A stretch of 5,027 bases of DNA from positions 1 to 5,027 of the forward strand of contig JASIDM010000033.1 of NCBI GenBank assembly GCA_030044695.1, in the 5' to 3' direction. The notes beneath the pieces are model-generated. The model did no database searches, was not told where the DNA came from, and worked only from the letters and a program-made list of their open reading frames with translations. Positions 1 to 5,027 of this stretch are shown here, piece by piece. Position numbers and translations under genes: made by a program. Within the stretch, counting starts at the first letter, position 1. Every line of letters starts with the position of its first letter. The DNA comes from Thermoplasmata archaeon (GTDB taxonomy: Archaea > Thermoplasmatota > Thermoplasmata > Lutacidiplasmatales > UBA184).

Positions 1-1062
1 CTTCGCGAGGCCGAGGCGAACGAGGGTCGGCTGCGGAGCGAACGGGAGGAGCGGCTGCGGCGGCTGCCGAACCTGCTCGATCCGAGCGTCCCGTTCGGCA
101 AGGACGACACCGAGAACGTGGTCGTCGCCACCTGGGGCACCCCCGGTCCACCGAGGAGCGCGCATCCCCCCCACGGGGAAGCGCTCGAGGGACTCGGCCT
201 CGCCGACTTCGATCGCGCTCGCCGGGGGAGCGGCGCCGGCTTCTACTACCTGAGGGGTCCGCTCGTCCTCCTGGACCTCGCCCTGCAGCGGTTCGCGTTG
301 GACCTGCTGATGGAGCGGGGGTTCACGCCGGTCGTCCCGCCGTTCCTGCTCCGTCGCGAGCCGTACGAGGCGGTCACGGACCTCGCCGACTTCGAGAACG
401 TGATGTACAAGATCCAGGGCGAGGAGCTGTACCTGATCGCGACCGCCGAGCACCCGCTGGCGGCCCTGTACCAGGGGGAGATCCTCGACGAGGGATCGGT
501 GCCGATCCGGCTCGTCGGGGTGAGCGCGTGCTTCCGCCGGGAGATCGGGGGCCACGGGGTCGACCAGAAGGGGCTGTTCCGGGTGCACCAGTTCACGAAG
601 GTGGAGCAGTTCGTCTTCTGCCGCCCGGAGGACTCCCCGGCGTTCCACGAGGAGCTGCGGGCGAACTCCGAGGAGCTGTTCCGCCGGCTCGAGGTCCCGT
701 ACCGGGTCGTGAACGTCTGTACGGGCGATGTCGGGACCGTCGCCGCCAAGAAGTACGATCTCGAGGCCTGGTTCCCGCGACAACAGGCCTACCGCGAGGT
801 CGTCAGCTGCTCGAACTGCACGGACTACCAGGCCCGGAGCCTCGGCATCCGCCTGGGCCGAGCCGGTAAGCCGGGCAAGGTCGTCCCGCACACCCTGAAC
901 TCGACGGCGATCGCGACGACCCGGGCCCTCGCGCTCCTCGTGGAACAGTACCTGGAGGACGACGGCCGGATCGCCGTACCGAGGGTCCTTCGCCCCTACC
1001 TCGGAGGACGGGAGCACCTGGCGGCGACCGTGACCCCGCCCGGCGGGCCGTCGACGGGCTAG
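1..1062 (+). CDS. serS: Seryl-tRNA synthetase, 5'-truncated by the window edge
   Basis: This class II aminoacyl-tRNA synthetase charges tRNA-Ser (and tRNA-Sec where present) with serine in the cytoplasm. Frame 1 is open from the first base, giving 353 residues. A GTG at 118 lies inside the conserved region (LPNLLDPSVP and GKDDTENV come before it), so the true start is upstream of the window. Only the last ~20 residues of the charged N-terminal coiled-coil arm are present. Numbered from window base 1, the catalytic core shows motif 1 (about 106-121, RGFTPVVPPFLLR), the serine-binding TAE (148-150), motif 2 starting FRREIG (178-183) and continuing to FRVHQFTKVEQ (193-203), the SCSNCTDYQAR segment (269-279), and motif 3 with NSTAIATTR (300-308), whose final Arg is the conserved ATP-binding residue. 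The protein ends shortly after VPRVLRPYLGG with a short Pro/Gly-rich tail. The motif 3 wording is archaeal-like; bacterial enzymes usually read NGSGLAVGR. Family assignment is secure. The missing N-terminus hides most of the tRNA-binding arm. Confidence 0.97.
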   Translation, partial: LREAEANEGRLRSEREERLRRLPNLLDPSVPFGKDDTENVVVATWGTPGPPRSAHPPHGEALEGLGLADFDRARRGSGAGFYYLRGPLVLLDLALQRFALDLLMERGFTPVVPPFLLRREPYEAVTDLADFENVMYKIQGEELYLIATAEHPLAALYQGEILDEGSVPIRLVGVSACFRREIGGHGVDQKGLFRVHQFTKVEQFVFCRPEDSPAFHEELRANSEELFRRLEVPYRVVNVCTGDVGTVAAKKYDLEAWFPRQQAYREVVSCSNCTDYQARSLGIRLGRAGKPGKVVPHTLNSTAIATTRALALLVEQYLEDDGRIAVPRVLRPYLGGREHLAATVTPPGGPSTG

Positions 1063-1215
1063 GTCCGCCTCCCGACGAAGCCCCTATCGCCGTCCCGCGT
1101 TGCCGACAACGATCCGATCGATGGGCCGGCAGCACCGTCTCGAGGAGTTCGGCGGCGCGGACGGCGCGCCAGGCCCGATGCCGACCGGTCTCCGACCCCG
1201 ACCCCCGCCGCTACC

Positions 1216-1220
1216 GGGGA
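1216..1220 (+). promoter_or_regulatory. Possible ribosome binding site for hef
   Basis: GGGGA sits 8 bases before the GTG at 1229 and partly matches the Shine-Dalgarno core. The alternative starts at 1100, 1121 and 1178 have no comparable purine run at proper spacing, so this weakly favours 1229. In such GC-rich DNA a five-base G-rich match can easily be chance. Confidence 0.3.
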
Positions 1221-1228
1221 CGTGGAGC

Positions 1229-2794
1229 GTGCACGACGGGCGGGTCGATCACCCCCTCCTGCGCCCCCAGCAGATCCGATCCCTTCCGTTCCAGCTCGAC
1301 CTGGCGAGGATCGGCCTCAGCGAGGATCTCCTCGTGGTCCTCCCGACGGGGTTGGGGAAGACCGTCATCGCCGCGCTGATCGCCGCCGAGGTACTCCGGG
1401 GCTCGGAGGGCAAGGTCGTGGTCCTCGCCCCGACACGACCGCTCGTCCAGCAGCACGCGGACGCGTTCGGGCGCTGGCTCGTGCCCCTGCGCGTCGCCCG
1501 GTTCACGGGCACGATACGGCGCCCCGTGCGCGAGGGGGCCTGGGACGGCGCGGACGTCGTCTTCGCCACGCCGGAGATCCTGCTCCACGACCTGAAGGAC
1601 GGCCGCTACGACCTGCGCGACGTGGCGCTCTTGGTGTTCGACGAGGCCCACCACGCGGTGGGGCGGTACGCCTACGTCCCGATCGCCGAGCGGTACCGCG
1701 GGGAACGACCGGCGGGCGGCCACGTCCTCGGCCTGACGGCCTCCCCGGGCGGCAAGGACGAGCGGATCGAGGAGGTCGTCGGCGCGCTCGGGGTCGGCCG
1801 GATCGAGGCCCGGTCCCGCGACGACGACGGGGTCCGCGAGTACGTCCAGGAGGTCGCCGTCACGGAACGCTGGGTCGACCTTCCGGCCAGGACGGCGGCG
1901 ATCCGCGACCTCCTCGCCGCGGCCTCCTGGGCGACGGCCCGCAAGCTGCAGAAGATGGGCTACCTCCGGACCAAGCCGATCGCCTCGCTCTCGGTGAAGG
2001 ACCTGATCGCCCTCCGGGCGGAGATCTTCGCCCGACCGGGACCGATGGTCCGGCGGTTCGGGCCGTTGTTCCACCAGCTGGTCCTCTTGCACCTCCACCA
2101 CGCCCAGGAGCGGCTGGAGACCCAGGGCCTCGGCCCGTTCCTCCAGTACCTCGAACGCGTCGAGGGCAAGCCGAAGCGGAGCCGCGGCGACGTCGCCTTC
2201 CTGCGGCTCCCGGAGGTCGTTCGGGCCCGGGACGAGGCGGCGGCGTTCGTCCGGGCCGGCGACGAGCCGTCCCACCCGAAGCTCGACGCGCTCGTGGAGC
2301 TGGTCCGGGAGACGCTCGCCGTGCCGCGGGACCACCCGGCGCGGGTCCTCGTTTTCGCCCAGTACCGCGACACGATCCAGTCGATCCAGGCCGTCCTCGA
2401 GCGGGAACGGTGGAGGGTCGGACGGTTCGTCGGCCAGGCGACCCGCGACCGGGACGACCCCGGGATGAGCCAGAAGGAGCAGGGGCGGGTCCTCAGCGAG
2501 TTCCGCGAAGGGCGGTTCCCGATCCTCGTCGCCAGCAGCGTCGCCGAGGAGGGGCTCGACGTCCCGGACGTCGACCTGGTCGTCTTCTTCGAGTCCGTGC
2601 CGAGCGAGATCCGCGCGATCCAGCGACGGGGCCGGACCGGGCGGACCTCCCTCGGCCAGGTCGTGGTGCTGCTCACCCGCCGCACCCGCGACGTCGCCTA
2701 CCAGAAGGCCGAGGCCCGTCGCGAGCAGGCGATGCACCGGATCGTGCGCCGGCTCTCGGCCGAGGCCCGGCGGCGGAAGGCGCGGCCAGCCTGA
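1229..2794 (+). CDS. hef: Hef/FANCM-type SF2 DEAH helicase, helicase half only
   Basis: This is an ATP-dependent DNA helicase/translocase of the archaeal Hef, eukaryotic FANCM/Mph1 family, which remodels stalled replication forks and branched DNA. Numbered from the GTG at 1229 (521 aa), it has motif I LPTGLGKT (38-45), Ia APTRPLVQQH (67-76), DEAHH box (138-142), motif III LTASP (169-173), a helical insertion between the two RecA folds (about 212-310, the thumb-like domain of Hef), motif IV VLVFAQYRDT (373-382), motif V around AEEGLDVPDVDLV (439-451) and motif VI QRRGRTGR (465-472). It stops about 50 residues after motif VI in a basic Arg/Ala-rich tail, so the XPF/ERCC4 nuclease (ERKxxxD) and HhH domains of full-length euryarchaeal Hef are absent. 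The frame is open back to a TTG at 1100, with ATGs at 1121 and 1178. I chose 1229 because family members begin shortly before the HPLL-type segment, GGGGA lies 8 bases upstream, and the upstream 43 codons are Pro/Gly-rich with twice as many A/T-ending codons. The start is uncertain; the family is not. Confidence 0.9.
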   Translation: MHDGRVDHPLLRPQQIRSLPFQLDLARIGLSEDLLVVLPTGLGKTVIAALIAAEVLRGSEGKVVVLAPTRPLVQQHADAFGRWLVPLRVARFTGTIRRPVREGAWDGADVVFATPEILLHDLKDGRYDLRDVALLVFDEAHHAVGRYAYVPIAERYRGERPAGGHVLGLTASPGGKDERIEEVVGALGVGRIEARSRDDDGVREYVQEVAVTERWVDLPARTAAIRDLLAAASWATARKLQKMGYLRTKPIASLSVKDLIALRAEIFARPGPMVRRFGPLFHQLVLLHLHHAQERLETQGLGPFLQYLERVEGKPKRSRGDVAFLRLPEVVRARDEAAAFVRAGDEPSHPKLDALVELVRETLAVPRDHPARVLVFAQYRDTIQSIQAVLERERWRVGRFVGQATRDRDDPGMSQKEQGRVLSEFREGRFPILVASSVAEEGLDVPDVDLVVFFESVPSEIRAIQRRGRTGRTSLGQVVVLLTRRTRDVAYQKAEARREQAMHRIVRRLSAEARRRKARPA

Positions 2795-2882
2795 CCACCG
2801 CATAAGGTTTCGGCCGCACCCACGTTAGGACGGCCGCTCGCGCAGCCTAAAGAGCCCGTCTGGCCCGAATCCACGTCCGGCG
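2795..2882 (+). promoter_or_regulatory. Intergenic region, probable kdp operon promoter
   Basis: This 88-base gap separates the helicase stop from kdpF and is the only evident place for a kdp promoter. It contains three A/T-richer islands in otherwise GC-rich DNA: ATAAGGTTT (2802-2810), GTTAGGA (2824-2830) and CCTAAAGA (2846-2853). An archaeal TATA element is expected about 25 bases before the transcript start. CCTAAAGA would place the start near 2875-2880, almost at the kdpF ATG, giving a nearly leaderless transcript, which fits the lack of a ribosome binding site before 2883. None of the islands matches the archaeal TATA consensus well. Kdp operons are normally induced by low K+, but no known regulator site is recognised here. 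No clear T-rich archaeal terminator for the helicase gene is visible. Confidence 0.35.
2825..2850. repeat. Short inverted repeat TTAGG-N16-CCTAA upstream of kdpF
   Basis: The arms TTAGG (2825-2829) and CCTAA (2846-2850) are perfect reverse complements separated by 16 bases, about two turns of DNA from arm centre to arm centre (21 bases). This is suitable spacing for a dimeric regulator on one face of the helix. The arms are only 5 bp and do not extend, and a 16-base loop makes a stable RNA hairpin unlikely. It may be an operator for kdp or it may be chance. Confidence 0.25.
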
Positions 2883-3041
2883 ATGGGGCCGCTGTCGTCG
2901 GTCGCGGGAAGCCTCGGCGAGGATGGGGCCCAGCTGGTCGCTTGGGCGAGCCACGACCTGGGTCTTCTGGTCCTCACGATCGTCGTGCTCGGCCTGACCG
3001 CGTTCCTGGTGCACGTGATGCTGCATCCGGAACGGATCTGA
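2883..3041 (+). CDS. kdpF: KdpF-like small membrane subunit of the Kdp K+ pump
   Basis: This 52-codon ORF lies immediately upstream of kdpA. In bacteria KdpF is a single-helix peptide of about 30 residues that sits beside KdpA in the membrane and stabilises the KdpFABC complex. Here residues 26-47 form one strongly hydrophobic segment (LGLLVLTIVVLGLTAFLVHVML), followed at once by HPERI at the C-terminus. This matches the usual KdpF ending, a helix followed by a Pro-Glu-Arg/Ala-Phe-like tail. Residues 1-25 (MGPLSSVAGS, then a GEDGAQ stretch) are an extra polar-to-amphipathic N-terminus not found in the short bacterial forms. ATG 2883 is the only ATG before the helix in this frame, and no ribosome binding site precedes it, so a leaderless or short-leader transcript is plausible. 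The stop is 9 bases before kdpA. Position, topology and C-terminal motif support the call; sequence identity in such short peptides is always weak. Confidence 0.75.
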   Translation: MGPLSSVAGSLGEDGAQLVAWASHDLGLLVLTIVVLGLTAFLVHVMLHPERI

Positions 3042-3050
3042 GCGGGGGTC

Positions 3051-4754
3051 ATGGGCTTCGATCTTCGCTCGCTCTGGGACGTCTTCGCCCTCATCGGGGT
3101 GGTCATCGCCCTCGCGCCGTGGTTCGGGCGGTACCTCGGCCGGGTCTACATGGACCGTCCCCTCCCCGGGGACGTCCTGCTCACGCCGCTCGAGTCGGCG
3201 ATCTACCGGCTCCTCGGCACCTCCCCGCGCGTGTCGATGCGGGCGCGCGAGTACATGCTGGCGCTGCTCGCCGTCAACGGCGGCCTGCTCGCCTTCCTGT
3301 TCTTCTTCCTCCTCTGGCAGGCCGGGCTCCCGGGCGACCCGACCGGCGCGCCCGGGATGAGCTGGGACCTCGCCTTCCACTCGGCGGCGAGCTTCACCAC
3401 GAACACGAACTTCACCCACTTCACCAACGAGTCGCAGCTCAGCTTCGCCTCGCTCACGGTCGCCTGGCCGGTCGCCCTCTTCCTCTCCCCGGCGACCGGC
3501 CTCGCCGTCGCCGCCGCGATGGTCCGCGGGTTCGTCCGCCGCGACGGGACGCTGGGCAACTTCTACGTCGACATGGTCCGCTCGATCACCCGGGTCCTGC
3601 TGCCCCTTTCCGTCGTCTTCGCCCTGATCATGGTCGCCCTCGGCGTCCCCGAGACGTTCACGGCGTTCGTCCAGGCCCACCCGCTGACGGGGGGGCTGCA
3701 GACGATCTATCTCGGGCCCGTCGCCTCGTACCAGGCGATCAGCCTGCTCGGGTCCAACGGGGGCGGGTTCTACTCCGCCAACATGGCGAGCCCGCTCGCC
3801 AACCCGTCCGCCCTCTCCAACCTGTTCGGCACTTTCGTCATGATGCTGATCCCGTTCTCGGCGCCGTTCGCCTTCGGCACCATCGTGCGCCGCCGGGGCG
3901 AGGCGTGGCCGTACGCCGTGACGATCCTGATCGTCTTCGGGATCGCGCTCGGCCTGTTCATCGCCTACCAGGCGGCGGGCAACCCGCTCGTCTCGGGGAT
4001 CACGGCGCTCGGCGGCCAGACGAACGGCTACCCCGTCGGCCAGGAGATCCGGTGGAGCCTCCCCGAGGGCTCGCTGTTCCAGGTGGCGAGCGTCTACGGC
4101 AACGTCGGGGCGAACAACATGCAGATCGGCGCGATCTCGCCGGTCGCGCAGCTGGTCCTGCTGTTCGGGATGTTCACCCAGGCGACCCCGGGCGGGGTCG
4201 GGACCGGCTTCGGCATGCTGCTGCTGTTCGGCGTCCTCGCGATCTTCGTCGGCGGCCTCATGGTCGGCCGGACCCCCGAGTACCTCGGCAAGAAGATCGG
4301 CACCGGCCAGGTCCGATGGGCGGCGCTCGCCCTCCTGGTCCATCCCGCGACGATCCTGTTACCGACGGCCGTCGCGTTCCTCTCCGGCCAGGTGTCGCTC
4401 GCCGGGCTCAGCCCCGGGGCCTCGACCCACGTGTTCACTTCGGTGCTCTACGAGTTCACGAGCGAGTCGGCGAACAACGGCAGCGCGCTCTCGACGGCCC
4501 AGTTCAACGACACCACGATGTTCTTCAACCTCGCCGGGGCCGTGGTGATGCTGGTCGGCCGGTTCGTGCCGATCTGGGCGATGCTGATGATCGGCGAGCA
4601 GTTCGCCCGCCAGGACGCGCTCCCCGCCGGGCCCGGCACGCTCCGGACGACCTCGGCGACGTACACGCTCTACCTCACGCTCTTCCTCGTGATCATCACG
4701 GCGCTGATCTTCCTGCCGGTGATGGCGCTCGGGCCGCTCGCCCAGATCCTGTAG
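3051..4754 (+). CDS. kdpA: K+-transporting ATPase subunit A (K+ channel-like subunit)
   Basis: KdpA binds and selects extracellular K+ and passes it towards KdpB in the KdpFABC high-affinity uptake pump. The 567 residues are close to the bacterial length (~557). About ten hydrophobic segments are visible, e.g. 9-28, 69-90, 132-157, 177-198, 256-276, 287-306, 387-405, 422-445, 490-512 and 541-563. The four pore loops of the SKT-channel fold can be placed: TTNTNF (116-121), GSNGGGF (234-240), a third loop near VYGNVGANN (348-356), and ANNGSAL (474-480). The cytoplasmic GRTPEYLGKKI (406-416) is a hallmark of the family. Loop 3 lacks the bacterial AMHDS-like wording, and the Gln after TNTNW in loop 1 is replaced by Thr122. 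These differences suggest a distinct archaeal lineage. The ATG at 3051 directly precedes the first membrane helix, and GGGGG (3044-3048) lies just before it, closer than an ideal ribosome site. The close spacing to kdpF and kdpB indicates one operon. Confidence 0.97.
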   Translation: MGFDLRSLWDVFALIGVVIALAPWFGRYLGRVYMDRPLPGDVLLTPLESAIYRLLGTSPRVSMRAREYMLALLAVNGGLLAFLFFFLLWQAGLPGDPTGAPGMSWDLAFHSAASFTTNTNFTHFTNESQLSFASLTVAWPVALFLSPATGLAVAAAMVRGFVRRDGTLGNFYVDMVRSITRVLLPLSVVFALIMVALGVPETFTAFVQAHPLTGGLQTIYLGPVASYQAISLLGSNGGGFYSANMASPLANPSALSNLFGTFVMMLIPFSAPFAFGTIVRRRGEAWPYAVTILIVFGIALGLFIAYQAAGNPLVSGITALGGQTNGYPVGQEIRWSLPEGSLFQVASVYGNVGANNMQIGAISPVAQLVLLFGMFTQATPGGVGTGFGMLLLFGVLAIFVGGLMVGRTPEYLGKKIGTGQVRWAALALLVHPATILLPTAVAFLSGQVSLAGLSPGASTHVFTSVLYEFTSESANNGSALSTAQFNDTTMFFNLAGAVVMLVGRFVPIWAMLMIGEQFARQDALPAGPGTLRTTSATYTLYLTLFLVIITALIFLPVMALGPLAQIL

Positions 4755-4758
4755 GGGA
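4754..4758 (+). promoter_or_regulatory. Ribosome binding site for kdpB
   Basis: GGGGA overlaps the last base of the kdpA stop codon and ends 6 bases before the ATG at 4765. This is good Shine-Dalgarno spacing and supports that ATG over the in-frame GTG at 4837. Its overlap with the kdpA stop suggests coupled translation. Confidence 0.45.
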
Positions 4759-4764
4759 CGGACG

Positions 4765-5027
4765 ATGGACGCCGATCTGCCGTTCACCGTCGAACCCGGG
4801 GCCCGCGTCCCGGTCCGGCGGCGGCCCCACACCTCGGTGCGTCGGGTCCTCGCGGACTCGATCCGCTACTTCGGGCTGCGGCACCAGCTCCGGCGGCCGC
4901 TCATGTTCTGCGTCCTGGTCCTGCTGCTGTTCGTGGCCGTCGTCACGGTCTACCCGCGGGCGTTCCCGGACATCGCGCGGACCTACCACGCGGGCTACTA
5001 CGTCGCGATCTCGATCATCCTGTTCCT
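4765..5027 (+). CDS. kdpB: K+-transporting P-type ATPase subunit B, N-terminal part (3' end outside window)
   Basis: KdpB is the P-type ATPase subunit that hydrolyses ATP and drives K+ inward together with KdpA. Only the first 87 codons are in the window, before any catalytic motif (the DKTGT phosphorylation site would lie further right). The call rests on position directly after kdpA and on the N-terminal layout: a cytoplasmic, basic stretch (residues 1-44), then RRPLMFCVLVLLL, corresponding to the RNPVMF start of transmembrane helix 1 in bacterial KdpB, a short loop, and the beginning of helix 2 at about residue 78 (YYVAISIILF). The segment before helix 1 is about ten residues longer than in E. 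coli and the Asn of NPVMF is Arg here. The ATG has a GGGGA 6 bases upstream and follows the kdpA stop by 10 bases. kdpC is expected downstream of kdpB. Confidence 0.88.
   Translation, partial: MDADLPFTVEPGARVPVRRRPHTSVRRVLADSIRYFGLRHQLRRPLMFCVLVLLLFVAVVTVYPRAFPDIARTYHAGYYVAISIILF

Noticed and set aside
118..1062. Seryl-tRNA synthetase starting at the GTG at 118
   Set aside because: The same frame is open to base 1 and encodes conserved SerRS sequence (LPNLLDPSVP, GKDDTEN) before this codon, so the gene begins outside the window.
1211..2803. A 530-codon open frame on the minus strand opposite the helicase gene
   Set aside because: Its product is a low-complexity mix of Asp, Arg, Glu, Pro and Leu with no domain. 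Such frames arise opposite GC-rich genes because stop codons are rare there. The + strand frame has all the SF2 helicase motifs.
1222..2805. A 527-codon open frame on the plus strand in another frame of the helicase gene
   Set aside because: It is Arg/Pro/Gly-rich with no recognisable domain, and it overlaps a gene with complete helicase motifs.
2795..2882. A factor-independent terminator or riboswitch (such as a K+ or c-di-AMP sensing leader) before kdp
   Set aside because: The gap is only 88 bases, has no strong stem with a T-run, and shows no conserved riboswitch core that I can recognise.
2847..4343. A 498-codon open frame on the minus strand opposite kdpF and kdpA
   Set aside because: The translation is almost entirely charged Asp/Glu/Arg/Gln-rich sequence without hydrophobic core or motif. 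It mirrors the codons of the membrane protein KdpA and spans the promoter gap, so it is a composition artefact.
4359..4989. Minus-strand open frames across the kdpA 3' end and kdpB start
   Set aside because: These are short, charged, low-complexity products that lie opposite well-supported Kdp genes.

Overview
The window is very GC-rich (well over 60% by eye, with nearly all third codon positions G or C) and every gene lies on the + strand. It most likely comes from an archaeon. The seryl-tRNA synthetase has archaeal-style motif 3 wording (NSTAIATTR). The second gene is a Hef/FANCM-type SF2 helicase, a family typical of Euryarchaeota. Strong Shine-Dalgarno sites are scarce. My best guess is a high-GC member of the Thermoplasmatota from soil, sediment or an acidic habitat; this is inferred from gene content and motif style and not proven.

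Layout: (1) 1-1062, the 3' part of serS, whose coiled-coil arm is cut off by the window edge. (2) 1063-1228, a short spacer that could be read as an N-terminal extension of the next gene but probably is not. (3) about 1229-2794, a Hef-like helicase that has only the helicase half and no XPF-type nuclease or HhH tail. (4) 2795-2882, a relatively AT-enriched intergenic stretch that probably holds the kdp promoter, including a small inverted repeat TTAGG-N16-CCTAA. (5) 2883 to the window end, the start of a kdp operon: a small KdpF-like peptide gene (2883-3041), kdpA (3051-4754) and the beginning of kdpB (from 4765).

How the genes work together: the first two are housekeeping genes for translation and replication-fork or DNA repair, with no evident functional link to each other. 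The kdp genes encode the high-affinity ATP-driven K+ uptake complex. KdpA is the K+-selective channel-like subunit, KdpB the P-type ATPase and KdpF a one-helix stabilising peptide. kdpC is expected beyond the right edge. The gaps of 9 and 10 bases between kdpF, kdpA and kdpB indicate co-transcription and probably translational coupling.

No mobile element, CRISPR array, RNA gene or clearly new system is visible. The points most worth a second look are the departures of the KdpA pore loops from the bacterial consensus, the longer-than-usual KdpF in a probable archaeon, and the nuclease-less Hef.
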